NCBI GenBank assembly: GCA_024231375.1
Contig: JAAEQP010000798.1
Span: 1 to 16,624, forward strand
Direction of reading: 5' to 3'
Origin: a bacterium
GTDB taxonomy: Bacteria > Hydrogenedentota > Hydrogenedentia > Hydrogenedentiales > SLHB01
Length of the DNA: 16,624 nt
The notes below the pieces were generated by a model. It was not told the DNA's origin and ran no database searches. It saw nothing but the letters and a program-made list of their open reading frames with translations. Below, piece by piece: positions 8,129 to 16,228 of the stretch. Position 1 is the first letter of the stretch. Each line of letters begins with the position of its first letter. The position numbers and the translations under genes were made by a program.

Positions 8129-10417
8129 CTATTCGAACCGCTTCTTCGTTTGTCCTACTACGACCTCGATCGCCTCGGGCGTTGCCGTGATCGAGGCAGG
8201 TCCGTCGGGCAGGGCCAATGTCAGTTTGTGGGGGTCTGCTGGGTCCTGCTGGATGTCGACCGGGGCGTCGTTGAGCAGAATAACAGTGAGAAGCTGCTGG
8301 TTCGCGGCCTTGTCGGGCGTTGCGGCGGTCAGATGCCATTCGTTGAGCTTGATATGGGACCACTCGGCCGGGGGCGGCTCGAACTGGTCCGTTTGGGTGA
8401 TGGTCAGCGGTGCGGGTTGCAGAAACCGCACGTCGATGCTGCCCGGTTCACCGGACCACGTGGCCTGGCCGTCGGCGATCTCGAAGGCGCCGGGCGCGTG
8501 CAGCGTAAGCTGATAGGTGGACGGCTCGGGCGCTTCGAGCACGTCGTGGATCAGGATGGCGTGGGGTTTGAAGAACGCCACGCGCCGCGTCCACCGGTCC
8601 AGGTTGGTGTAGGCGTCGCCCGCTTCGCCAACGACGGCGTCCAGTGTGGGCGACGTTTCGAATGCCGTGATGCGGCCCACAGCGTTGCGGCTGTGCTTCG
8701 CCTGACTCTCGCCATTGACGAGGATGGCGTTGTCGGACCGGGAATGCCACATCCAGTCCTTGTGGTGGGGGCTGCCGTACACGTCGCGCTTGCCCGACCG
8801 AAGCAGCACCCGTTGTCCGGCCATGCTGAGCAAGAACGAATTGTTGGCGTTGTAGCCATGGCTCTGCGTGCCGAAAGGACTGCTCTTGAACTGAATCTGG
8901 ATGTTGTCCTTTGCATGGAGGAGTGTGGTGTTCATGACAGCGAGACCCACGCCCTCGAAACAGGTCGAGGTGGGCAGGTCTGCGGGGGGCGTGGATTCCA
9001 GATCGGTGGATGATGCCGAGAACACAAAGCCCAGATACGATCCACCCACGCTCCCGCCGGTCGTGTCGGCGTACCATCTCCAGTACGGGTTCCGCGCACC
9101 CGCTGCGAGCACGGCCATGAGACCGCGAACGCCGTTGGACGACGTGGCCTGGTCGCCGAACCCGGTGCGCTCGGAACCGGGGGGCAACGTGTACAGCCCG
9201 AAGTCGCCGATGCGGTGGTAGTAGGGCCGGTCGAACACGTCCACGTTGAAGGCGGCGCGCATGACGAACGCCCACCACATGAACCGTGCGTTGTAACTGG
9301 CCCAGTAGCCCGTGCCCTCGTGCCAACCGCCGTCTTCGTCGTTCCACACGGGGTAGGCCGTGTAGAAGATGGTCATGGCGTAGTCCAACCATTCGGGGGC
9401 TTCGGGGATATCGTCGTAGAAGGCGATGGCCACTTCGCCGAGGAAATGCCATGCGCGGTTCGCGTGGCTGTCGTAGGGGCACCAGAGGTGGTGGCGCAGT
9501 CTGTGGAATGCCTGGCCACCCCGGATGCGCATCATCTCGACGATGGCGGCTTGGTCTGTCTCGCTCAACACAGGGCGTATCCATGTGTAGGCGCGGGCCG
9601 GGTAGTACATGGCGGGCATGGCGGCTTCGTCGTTGTAGGAGAAACTCGTCGCACCATTCGGGTCCCACTTGGTCATGGCCAGGAGCAGGTCGAGCGCCGC
9701 CAGGGCGTACTTCTCGTCACCGCTGATGCGGTAGACGAATCCCAACAACGCGGCGCGGTCGGCCACGGCGGCCACCCGTTTTCGGTTGCCCCACCAGATT
9801 TTGCGCCATTGGTCCGATTTGCGGACGGTTCCCTTGGGGTATTTTGGCGGTTCGGTCAAGTCGGGCGGCGATCCCATCGCGCTGTCCGCGGCTCTGACCA
9901 AGTCGCGCCAACGGTCCGCCAAGGGGCCCTCTGAGAGTTGCCGGAACGTGTCGATGTCTTCGGGACGGAAGAACAGACGGGGATGTTCCTTGGGCATCCG
10001 TGCCGCCTGTTCCGCCACCGAAGGTTTGGGGAAGGGAACCGCATCCGGTTTGACGGTAAACGACCTCACCCGACTCCAGCCGGACTGTTTGCCTTTGGCG
10101 CCGCGCGCCGCGTACCGCCAATAGAGCGTTCCTTCGGGCAGCACGGCCGGTGGACAGTAGGCGCTCCACTTGACGTCCTCGACGGCATGCACGATATCGT
10201 CAAACGCTTGGTCCCGCGCGATCTGAATGACATAGCCTGCCGCATCCTCGCAGGGCCGCCAGGAGAACCCTGGCGGGTTCAGCGCGGGGGTAGAACCGTC
10301 GGCGGGGCGATAGCCCCACTCACCCGCGCCCGCCGGTTCCTCATCGAGTTCAATGCCCCATGCGGACGTGGCGAGGATGCTGCCGAGGATTACGAGAACG
10401 CACTTGCCAATACGCAT
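8129..10417 (-). CDS. Secreted heparinase II/III-like polysaccharide lyase with DUF4962 domain
   Basis: A 762-residue exported protein predicted to cleave uronic-acid-containing polysaccharides (heparinoids, alginate or similar) by beta-elimination. A signal peptide (CVLVILGSILATSAWG) precedes an N-terminal DUF4962-type beta domain (about 22-122; Trp- and Tyr-rich, PGFSWRP, TLYWRYAAR). Next comes an alpha/alpha toroid starting near HPRLFF (145-150), with the DSHANRAWHF motif (His318, Asn320) and the GWHEGTGYWASY segment. The C-terminal part is a heparinase II/III beta-sandwich with SHGYNANNSFL around His520 and YGSPHH. The frame stays open to 10471, but two adjacent ATGs (10420 and 10417) begin the signal peptide. 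GGAG at 10425-10428 is spaced best for 10417. Its own promoter lies in the divergent region. The exact substrate is unknown. Confidence 0.9.
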   Translation of the reverse strand: MRIGKCVLVILGSILATSAWGIELDEEPAGAGEWGYRPADGSTPALNPPGFSWRPCEDAAGYVIQIARDQAFDDIVHAVEDVKWSAYCPPAVLPEGTLYWRYAARGAKGKQSGWSRVRSFTVKPDAVPFPKPSVAEQAARMPKEHPRLFFRPEDIDTFRQLSEGPLADRWRDLVRAADSAMGSPPDLTEPPKYPKGTVRKSDQWRKIWWGNRKRVAAVADRAALLGFVYRISGDEKYALAALDLLLAMTKWDPNGATSFSYNDEAAMPAMYYPARAYTWIRPVLSETDQAAIVEMMRIRGGQAFHRLRHHLWCPYDSHANRAWHFLGEVAIAFYDDIPEAPEWLDYAMTIFYTAYPVWNDEDGGWHEGTGYWASYNARFMWWAFVMRAAFNVDVFDRPYYHRIGDFGLYTLPPGSERTGFGDQATSSNGVRGLMAVLAAGARNPYWRWYADTTGGSVGGSYLGFVFSASSTDLESTPPADLPTSTCFEGVGLAVMNTTLLHAKDNIQIQFKSSPFGTQSHGYNANNSFLLSMAGQRVLLRSGKRDVYGSPHHKDWMWHSRSDNAILVNGESQAKHSRNAVGRITAFETSPTLDAVVGEAGDAYTNLDRWTRRVAFFKPHAILIHDVLEAPEPSTYQLTLHAPGAFEIADGQATWSGEPGSIDVRFLQPAPLTITQTDQFEPPPAEWSHIKLNEWHLTAATPDKAANQQLLTVILLNDAPVDIQQDPADPHKLTLALPDGPASITATPEAIEVVVGQTKKRFE

Positions 10418-10424
10418 CATGTAT

Positions 10425-10428
10425 CTCC
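10425..10428 (-). promoter_or_regulatory. Ribosome binding site deciding the lyase start
   Basis: GGAG on the minus strand leaves 7 bases before the ATG at 10417 but only 4 before the ATG at 10420. It therefore favours the second of two tandem ATG codons. Neither choice changes the signal peptide materially. Confidence 0.55.
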
Positions 10429-10508
10429 GTTGGTGATAGACGGAATCCAGAGGACGTGTCCCCGATTTCAAGGTTCACTGGGTCGTTCGCCGTCCCGAGA
10501 TGCCCGCC

Positions 10509-10537
10509 ATTGTAGCGCGGGTGACTTGAATCGTCCA
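10509..10537 (-). promoter_or_regulatory. Sigma70-type promoter for the lyase gene
   Basis: On the minus strand TGGACG (10537-10532) and TACAAT (10514-10509) are separated by exactly 17 bases. They match the -35 and -10 consensus at 4 and 5 of 6 positions. Transcription would begin near 10502, leaving a leader of about 85 bases before the lyase start at 10417. Pattern match only. Confidence 0.45.
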
Positions 10538-10554
10538 TCGGTAGAGGGTAGCAT
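10526..10554 (+). promoter_or_regulatory. Sigma70-type promoter for the forward operon
   Basis: TTGAAT (10526-10531) and TAGCAT (10549-10554) are separated by 17 bases, each matching consensus at 4 of 6 positions. Transcription would start near 10561, about 40 bases before the GTG at 10603. Its -35 box directly abuts the -35 of the divergent lyase promoter. Confidence 0.4.
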
Positions 10555-10602
10555 TTCCGCAGTCGGACTACGGACGAACTAACCACACTGGAACTGCATA
10601 TC

Positions 10603-11223
10603 GTGGACATCTTGAAAATCACTGTCACGCCCTTTGTAACGAATTGCTTTGCGCTCATTGCCGATGACGGCTCCGAAAGCGTGGTCGTGGACCCCGGCGA
10701 GGTGACGTCGACGCTGCTCGAATGCGTGGAGGGAGCGCCCGTCGCGCGGATCGTGAATACGCACGGACACTGCGATCATTGCGCGGGCAATGCGGATCTG
10801 AAACGTCGCACGGACGCGGAACTCCTTTTCCACGAGTCGGATATGCCGGTTCTGGCCATGTTGGAGCAGCAAGGCGCCATGTTCGGATGGGCGTGCGAAG
10901 CGTCGCCGGACCCGGACCGGTTCCTGGTGGAAGGCGACGAGGTCTCGGTGGGCGCCGAACGGTTGCGCGTGATCCATGTCCCGGGTCATTCGCCCGGGCA
11001 CATTGCCCTGGTGGGCGACGGGTTCGTGATCGCGGGCGATTGTCTGTTCGCGGGGTCCATTGGCCGGACGGACCTGCCCGGCGGAGACCATGCCCAACTA
11101 ATCGACAGTATCCGCACCAAACTGCTCGCCTTGCCGGACGAGACGGTGGTGTACTCGGGGCACGGTCCCGAGACGAGCATCGGCGCCGAACGCCGAAGCA
11201 ATCCGTTCCTGGTGAGCCCATGA
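10603..11223 (+). CDS. Metallo-beta-lactamase-fold hydrolase, glyoxalase II-like
   Basis: A 206-residue cytoplasmic hydrolase of the MBL superfamily, likely binding two metals. The signature THGHCDH gives His54, His56, Asp58 and His59. VPGHSPGH supplies His129, GDCLF the bridging Asp146, and SGHGPE His187; spacing and order fit glyoxalase II-like thioester hydrolases. At about 206 residues it is the short form, lacking the C-terminal substrate domain of classical GloB, so hydroxyacylglutathione need not be the substrate. It starts with GTG at 10603 with only a weak ribosome site. Its stop overlaps the next gene's ATG (ATGA), implying translational coupling. It is probably the first gene of an operon running into pfkA. 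Confidence 0.92.
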   Translation: MDILKITVTPFVTNCFALIADDGSESVVVDPGEVTSTLLECVEGAPVARIVNTHGHCDHCAGNADLKRRTDAELLFHESDMPVLAMLEQQGAMFGWACEASPDPDRFLVEGDEVSVGAERLRVIHVPGHSPGHIALVGDGFVIAGDCLFAGSIGRTDLPGGDHAQLIDSIRTKLLALPDETVVYSGHGPETSIGAERRSNPFLVSP

Positions 11224-13061
11224 GCGCGCTGGCGTTCGTCATTCTCATCGCTGCCGGCGCTCCGGCGGACGTGGTGGACATAACGCTCGCGCCCGACCAA
11301 CCGATTCCGCGCGTGTACATGGACGACCCCCTTGTCATTGAGTTCACCGCGAAGGAGGACCTGACCGTCTCCGCCCAACTCGAAATTCTTCAGGAAGGGA
11401 AGCAACTGAGCCTGACGGACCTGGGTTCTCTCCGGCTGGGTCCCGGCGCGCCTCACTGGTATGCGTTGGAAGAGCTTCCCGAAACCCGGGGACGCTACGT
11501 GGCTCGCATCGTCTTCACGGGACCCGATGGCAGTGTGCTCGAAAAAGGCGGATCCTTCTGCCGCGTTGACCGGCCCTCGGGTGAATTCAGCGATTTTGTT
11601 GGCCTTGCGCTGGGCCGCGACGATCCGCATGGCGCTCTGCGTGCGGCGGCCGGCATACCGGTTCGCTGGGTTCGCCTGCCCGCCGATCATCCGCAACTGG
11701 CCGACCGGGCCGCCGCGGCCATCGGCAGCGGGTTGGGCGTGCGTGTGGCATTCGACCTGGACCGAATGACCGGCGGCGACGGGTTCGTCGAAGGCGTGGC
11801 ATCGGAGTTGGCGGATTCGGTGACGTCGTGGGAAGTGGACGCCGGATCCGACCCCTCACGGATAGCGGGCACCGTCACGGCGATCCGGCGTGGCGGGTCG
11901 CGGGCGCCTTTCGCGATTGTCGCGCGGGACGCGTCCTCGCTTGAGGCCTGTCTGACGTCGGGCGCGGGCCAAGCAGCCACGGGCTTGGTGCTCCGGGCGC
12001 CCAGCCCCACGGTGGAGTCCGTGACCGCGTTCCGGGACGCGGCCGAACGCGCGGGATACGAGGGGTTGCCCATCACCATCCTTGCGCAAGGTGTGAGTGG
12101 CAGACCCGCCGAGCCCGGCCCGGTGCTGGTGCGCAACCTGACGCGATATCTTGCGGCGGGAGGGTCGGAGTTGCACGTGGACGTTGCCGACGTCTATGGC
12201 ACCGACGGCTTCCAGACCGGGTACCCTTTCCTGAGCGCGTTGACGGCGCGCCTCGATGGCGGCTCCTATCTTGGCCGTCTGCCGTCGCCCGATTCCGTGG
12301 AGGCCTACGTGTTCCGGAACGTGGACCAATGGACCATCGTTGTGGTGTGCCCTGGAGGCGAGCAGGAAACGGGCGTCGAGTTGGGCAGCGTCATGGACGT
12401 GACGCTGCGCGACGCGTGCAACAATGTACTGCCTGTCGGTGCGGCGAAAGGCGGGGTGCTCACGCTCCGGGTAGGCGAGAAACCCTGTTTCCTGAGTGGA
12501 ACGGGCGGCGACGTGCTGGCCCGCGCGGCCGCGTGGGTGGCGCGCGAGGAAGCGGCGCGGTTCGCGGCGACGCCCGCGCTCCAGGAGAGTTTGCCGTCCG
12601 AGTTCATGGATGTCGTCCGTCTGGTGGCCGCGCCGGACAGCGGTAAGCTGGATCGTCTGCGTTTCTTCACGTTGCTACGAATGTTCCCGAGGCTCGAACG
12701 AGATTGGCGGTCCGGAACACTTCCTGCATCTACGGCCGTGCCGGCTCTGGCACAGTTGGGGCGTCTGGTGCGCAGCCTGTGCGTGCTCGAACAGGAGAGC
12801 GGCGAGGAATTTCTTGAACCCATCGAAAAGACCATGGCCCGGTGCGACGGGTACAAGTCCCAGTATTTGACAAGCTCAGGCGGATCGACCGGGGGATTGC
12901 TGCGCGGCGACTGGCTCTTGTCGGAGGTCACGCGACTGATGACCGAAGCCGAGACGCTACGCGCCCAAGGCCGGTTGATCGAGGCGAACGGAGTGGCCGC
13001 TCTGGCCGAATGGCGTGCGCGCTCGCTCGAGGTTCACCGGTCGGCGGCCGGGGGCCTGTAG
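11220..13061 (+). CDS. Secreted protein, predicted degenerate TIM-barrel glycosidase relative
   Basis: A 613-residue protein of no family I can name with certainty. It begins with a short signal-like segment (ALAFVILIAAGAPA) and an Ig-like beta region (about 20-115). Residues about 120-340 alternate strands and helices like a TIM barrel (for example VRWVRLPADHP, VRVAFDLDRM, LPITILAQG). A beta-sandwich-like region follows (about 345-455; GGSYLGRL, AYVFRNVDQWTIVVV, then GEKPCFLSG), and then a helical tail. This order resembles clan GH-A glycosidase relatives of planctomycetes, but where an Asn-Glu acid/base pair would be expected the sequence reads W204-E-V-D-A. The ATG at 11220 overlaps the hydrolase stop; although the frame is open from 10722, that upstream part lies inside the hydrolase gene and is not credible. 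pfkA follows after 31 bases. Function is unknown. Confidence 0.75.
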   Translation: MSALAFVILIAAGAPADVVDITLAPDQPIPRVYMDDPLVIEFTAKEDLTVSAQLEILQEGKQLSLTDLGSLRLGPGAPHWYALEELPETRGRYVARIVFTGPDGSVLEKGGSFCRVDRPSGEFSDFVGLALGRDDPHGALRAAAGIPVRWVRLPADHPQLADRAAAAIGSGLGVRVAFDLDRMTGGDGFVEGVASELADSVTSWEVDAGSDPSRIAGTVTAIRRGGSRAPFAIVARDASSLEACLTSGAGQAATGLVLRAPSPTVESVTAFRDAAERAGYEGLPITILAQGVSGRPAEPGPVLVRNLTRYLAAGGSELHVDVADVYGTDGFQTGYPFLSALTARLDGGSYLGRLPSPDSVEAYVFRNVDQWTIVVVCPGGEQETGVELGSVMDVTLRDACNNVLPVGAAKGGVLTLRVGEKPCFLSGTGGDVLARAAAWVAREEAARFAATPALQESLPSEFMDVVRLVAAPDSGKLDRLRFFTLLRMFPRLERDWRSGTLPASTAVPALAQLGRLVRSLCVLEQESGEEFLEPIEKTMARCDGYKSQYLTSSGGSTGGLLRGDWLLSEVTRLMTEAETLRAQGRLIEANGVAALAEWRARSLEVHRSAAGGL

Positions 13062-13077
13062 TGCGCGAACCGGCAAC

Positions 13078-13083
13078 AAGGAG
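13078..13083 (+). promoter_or_regulatory. Ribosome binding site fixing the pfkA start
   Basis: AAGGAG lies 9 bases before the ATG at 13093. The same frame is open back to 13015, inside the previous gene, but this site and alignment of MKRIGVLTSGGDAPG to the family N-terminus choose 13093. Confidence 0.75.
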
Positions 13084-13092
13084 TGTAGTCCT

Positions 13093-14064
13093 ATGAAACG
13101 GATCGGGGTGCTCACAAGCGGCGGCGACGCGCCTGGGATGAATGCGGCCGTTCGCGCCGTGGTGCGGACCGGCGCGTACCACGACGTCGAGGTATTCGGC
13201 GTGAAGCGCGGCTACCAAGGGCTGATCGACGGGGACATCAAGCCGTTGGGGCCCCGCGACGTGGGTGGCATCATCAAGAGGGGCGGCACCATCCTGCGCT
13301 CGGCACGGTGCAAGCCGTTCTACGAACCGGAGGGCCGTGCCCAGGCAGCCGAACAGGCCAAGAAGCACGGTATTGAGGGGATCGTCGTCATCGGCGGCGA
13401 CGGGTCGTACCGGGGCGCCCTGGCTCTCCACAAAGAACACGACATCGCGTGCATGGGCGTGCCGGGCACGATTGACAACGACATTGGCGGAACCGATTTT
13501 ACCATCGGATACGCAACGGCTCTGAATACCGCGGTTGAAGCGATTGACCGTCTCCGCGACACGGCCGAGTCGCATGATCGCATCTTCTTCGTTGAGGTGA
13601 TGGGGCGGCACAGCGGGTACCTGGCCATGATGAGCGGAATCGCCGGTGGCGCCGAGGAGATCCTGGTGCCTGAGACCCCCACGGATATCGACCAACTGAT
13701 CGAGAAACTCGAGGCGACCAAGAAGAAGGGGAAGGCTTCCGCCATCGTTGTCGTCGCGGAGGGAGACGACGCTGGCAACGCGATCGAAGTTGCCAAGAAG
13801 GTCGAAGAGAAGTCGGAGTTCAGGAACGCGCGGGTAGCCGTCATCGGCCATCTCCAGCGGGGTGGCGTGCCCGCGGCCTTTGACCGGATTCTGGCGAGCA
13901 GGTTGAGTATGCGGGCCACGGAGGCACTTCTGGCAGGCGAGACCGGCAAGATGGCCGGGATTAGTGGCGATGTGGTCGTGCTGCGGCCTCTGTCGGAAGC
14001 GTGGGAGTGCCGGACCCAGTTCGACCCGAAGTACTTGCGGCTCGCGCATATTCTGGCTACGTAG
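13093..14064 (+). CDS. pfkA: ATP-dependent 6-phosphofructokinase
   Basis: Glycolytic enzyme phosphorylating fructose 6-phosphate to the 1,6-bisphosphate in the cytoplasm. The 323 residues are close to the 320 of the E. coli enzyme. Landmarks are TSGGDAPGMNAAVRAVV (8-24), R72 in ILRSAR, GGDGSYRGA with D103 and G104, PGTIDNDIGGTD (124-135) with catalytic D128 and D130, EVMGR (168-172), and HLQRGG. Gly at 104 and at 125 is the ATP pattern; pyrophosphate-dependent relatives have Asp and Lys there. Arg21 and Arg25, part of the allosteric site in the E. coli enzyme, are present, so ADP/PEP control is plausible. It sits between a secreted protein gene and a lipoprotein gene, probably in one transcript. 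Confidence 0.97.
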   Translation: MKRIGVLTSGGDAPGMNAAVRAVVRTGAYHDVEVFGVKRGYQGLIDGDIKPLGPRDVGGIIKRGGTILRSARCKPFYEPEGRAQAAEQAKKHGIEGIVVIGGDGSYRGALALHKEHDIACMGVPGTIDNDIGGTDFTIGYATALNTAVEAIDRLRDTAESHDRIFFVEVMGRHSGYLAMMSGIAGGAEEILVPETPTDIDQLIEKLEATKKKGKASAIVVVAEGDDAGNAIEVAKKVEEKSEFRNARVAVIGHLQRGGVPAAFDRILASRLSMRATEALLAGETGKMAGISGDVVVLRPLSEAWECRTQFDPKYLRLAHILAT

Positions 14065-14109
14065 AAGCTGGGGTGTACCGAAGGCCCCGCACGAGAGGAA
14101 GGTTGTGAA

Positions 14110-14116
14110 AGGAAGG
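14110..14116 (+). promoter_or_regulatory. Ribosome binding site fixing the lipoprotein start
   Basis: AGGAAGG ends 6 bases before the ATG at 14123, which begins a textbook lipoprotein signal. The frame is open upstream to 13964 inside pfkA, but this site argues against that longer form. Confidence 0.65.
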
Positions 14117-14122
14117 GCTCCG

Positions 14123-15202
14123 ATGCGACGAGCGTTGGTTTCAGGCGCTACGTGCGGGCTTCTGGCGCTCGTTTTCGCGGTGACGGGATGCGGACCGAAG
14201 GGCACGCCGCGTATGGTGTTCTCCACGGACGACATCGACATGGGCGAGATCTCCAACCTGGAACCGACCACCGTGACGGCGACGATCTCGAACGAGGGCG
14301 ACGGCAAACTGAAGTTGACGCATGTGATCCGCAGTTGCTCCTGCATCGCGGGTCGAGTGGACAAGGCCAAGATTGCGCCGGGCGAGTCGACCACGTTGCA
14401 CATCACCATGGACCCCTTCCTCATCAATGGATTCCGGTCGCAGAAGTACATCTTGGTGCGCGGCACCGACCCGGTGAACAAGTTCGTCAAACTGCCGGTG
14501 CGCTGCACGATCAAGCCGGAGTTCACCTTGGGAACGGAGCGACTGGAGCTTGGCGCGCTGCAAAAGGGAGAGGGGGCCGAATTCGAGATGGTTCTGCGCC
14601 AGGTGCGCGAGGAACCGGTCGAGCTGAAGGCGGTCGAACTCAGCCGGCAAGTGCCGCACGGGGTGAGCGTGTCGTTCGAGCCGCGCCCCGAAGATGAACG
14701 CGCCGATCCGTCGAAAGCGGAGTACACCATCCGTCTGAAGGTGGCCCCGGAAACGCGTGTCGGCCGACTCAACGGATTCCTGAAGATCCTGACCAACGTG
14801 AAGCGCCTCGAGAAGGGGTACCGGCTGCCCATGGTCGGCGCCGTCGAATCGTTCTACACCATCAGACCCGTCAGCGCGGTTTCCATACTCGGCTACGCTC
14901 CGGGCATGCGGCGGCCGGGGGTTCTCTTCGTGTCGTCCGAGAGTCCGATCGAGGTGACCGATGTGGCGTTTTCGAGTCCCGGCGTGACCGTCACCCCGCG
15001 GCGGGTGAACGATACCACGATTGCGTTCGACATGGCCGTGGACGAGGCGGCCTCCAAGGACCCGAAAGGGACCCTGAGTTTCGTGGTGCGCTCCGGCGAC
15101 AAGGTTCAGGATGAGGCCATTGTGTTCCTGGGACGCCGGTCGGCCGAGACAAGCGACGACGACCATGACCAGGACGAAGAGTTGATCGAGGAAGAGGTGT
15201 AG
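14123..15202 (+). CDS. DUF1573-domain lipoprotein
   Basis: A 359-residue predicted lipoprotein. The signal LALVFAVTGC has a perfect lipobox with acylated Cys23. Residues about 33-120 form a DUF1573 Ig-like domain with the characteristic FSTDDIDMGEI start, the SCSCI cysteine motif and the IAPGESTTLHITMDP strand region. A second related beta domain follows (about 128-245; FTLGTERLELGALQKGEG) and a third (about 250-340). The C-terminus is strongly acidic (SDDDHDQDEELIEEEV). DUF1573 proteins are abundant in Planctomycetes and Bacteroidetes and lie at the cell surface or in the periplasm; no enzymatic role is established. The gene follows pfkA after 58 bases and precedes the methyltransferase gene by 3 bases. 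Confidence 0.85.
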   Translation: MRRALVSGATCGLLALVFAVTGCGPKGTPRMVFSTDDIDMGEISNLEPTTVTATISNEGDGKLKLTHVIRSCSCIAGRVDKAKIAPGESTTLHITMDPFLINGFRSQKYILVRGTDPVNKFVKLPVRCTIKPEFTLGTERLELGALQKGEGAEFEMVLRQVREEPVELKAVELSRQVPHGVSVSFEPRPEDERADPSKAEYTIRLKVAPETRVGRLNGFLKILTNVKRLEKGYRLPMVGAVESFYTIRPVSAVSILGYAPGMRRPGVLFVSSESPIEVTDVAFSSPGVTVTPRRVNDTTIAFDMAVDEAASKDPKGTLSFVVRSGDKVQDEAIVFLGRRSAETSDDDHDQDEELIEEEV

Positions 15203-15205
15203 CCT

Positions 15206-16225
15206 GTGCGCCGCGATACGGCGAGTCTGGTGCGGTGTCCCCGATGCGAGGCCGAAGGTCAATGCACGGTGCAGGTTCAAATCGAGGACGCCGTCGAGGT
15301 CGTGTCAGGTATACTCGTGTGCGGCGCGTGCGGCGCTGAGTTCTCCATCGAACGAGGCTGCTGCGACCTGATCGTGTCGCCGACGGACGCGGTGCAGTCG
15401 GAGCAAGATGCCCAAGGCCGGATCGAGTCGGAGGGACGGCGCGATGCCTTGGCGCGCGGCGACGATCCTGACGACATCGACGCGTTGCGGACGTTTGTGC
15501 AGGGCCTGCCCGACGGCTACGCCGACACCGAGGAACACGCGCCCGCCGTGCGCGACGTCATCGAACGTTTGGCCCCTCAACCCGGTGAGACGGTGTTGGA
15601 TCTTGGCGCGGGCAATGGATGGACCACGGCCATGCTGGCCGACCGCGGCTGTCATGCCGTCGCCTCGGATGTTTCCACGCTATACCTTCCCCGGGGCCGG
15701 TTTTTCGCCGAAGCGGGCCGCGTGTTTGACCGGGTTCTGGCCGATATGACAACCATTCCCCTCGTCTCAAACGGATTCGATGCGGTATTCGCGAACTCGG
15801 CCATTCACCACAGCGCAGACCTGGCGAAGACGGCACGCGAGATCGCGCGGGTATTGAAGCCAGGCGGCCGGGGCGCGTTCGTCAACGAACCGGTTGTGGG
15901 ACCCTTCGAACGACGGCGGCGCGAGCGCTTCGGCCGTATCGAACGGGAACAGGGGTTCAACGAGAACGTCTACGACACCCGCGAATGGCGCGCGGCCTTC
16001 ACTGCAGCCGGGTTGGACGTGCGGTTCACCATCGCCGACGCGGGCATTGAGGAGAAGGTGCGTCGTAGAATGGACCGGCCCGAATACGCGTCGCCCCTGA
16101 AGCAGGCGGCGTTGACCCTACTGGCGCGTCGTGGACTGCGCAACGCCTGCCTGGGGGGCCTGCGCGCGCCGCTCCTCTGGTTCTACCCCTTCAATGTGGT
16201 CATCTGGCTGCGGAAGCGGACGTAG
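15206..16225 (+). CDS. Class I SAM-dependent methyltransferase with N-terminal zinc ribbon
   Basis: A 339-residue protein. The N-terminus has a Trm112-like zinc ribbon, C11/C14 and C39/C42 (CPRC and CGAC). After an acidic linker comes a Methyltransf_11-type Rossmann domain: motif I VLDLGAGNGWT (130-140), the strand HAVASDVS ending in Asp, FDAVFANSAIHH for the motif IV region, and VLKPGGRGAFVNEP after it. The C-terminal helices end in a hydrophobic stretch (APLLWFYPFNVVIWL) followed by basic residues, which may sit on the membrane. It starts with GTG at 15206, preceded by GAAGAGG. The substrate cannot be predicted; such zinc-ribbon methyltransferases often act on small molecules, lipids or glycans. 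Its stop is 3 bases from that of the convergent gene. Confidence 0.88.
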   Translation: MRRDTASLVRCPRCEAEGQCTVQVQIEDAVEVVSGILVCGACGAEFSIERGCCDLIVSPTDAVQSEQDAQGRIESEGRRDALARGDDPDDIDALRTFVQGLPDGYADTEEHAPAVRDVIERLAPQPGETVLDLGAGNGWTTAMLADRGCHAVASDVSTLYLPRGRFFAEAGRVFDRVLADMTTIPLVSNGFDAVFANSAIHHSADLAKTAREIARVLKPGGRGAFVNEPVVGPFERRRRERFGRIEREQGFNENVYDTREWRAAFTAAGLDVRFTIADAGIEEKVRRRMDRPEYASPLKQAALTLLARRGLRNACLGGLRAPLLWFYPFNVVIWLRKRT

Positions 16226-16228
16226 CCC

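Noticed and set aside
10722..11219. N-terminal extension of the TIM-barrel-like protein into the hydrolase gene
   Set aside because: It is an out-of-frame Arg/Gly-rich reading of the MBL gene; the ATGA overlap and signal-like segment start at 11220.
13093..14064. Pyrophosphate-dependent phosphofructokinase
   Set aside because: The two diagnostic positions are Gly (G104, G125), not Asp and Lys, so the ATP type is indicated.
14066..14085. Terminator after pfkA
   Set aside because: GGGG and CCCC could form only a 4-base stem and no T-run follows; read-through to the lipoprotein gene is more likely.
12928..14832. 634-codon minus-strand open frame opposite pfkA and the lipoprotein gene
   Set aside because: It spans the antisense of several genes with unmistakable families; the translation is low-complexity and lacks any domain.
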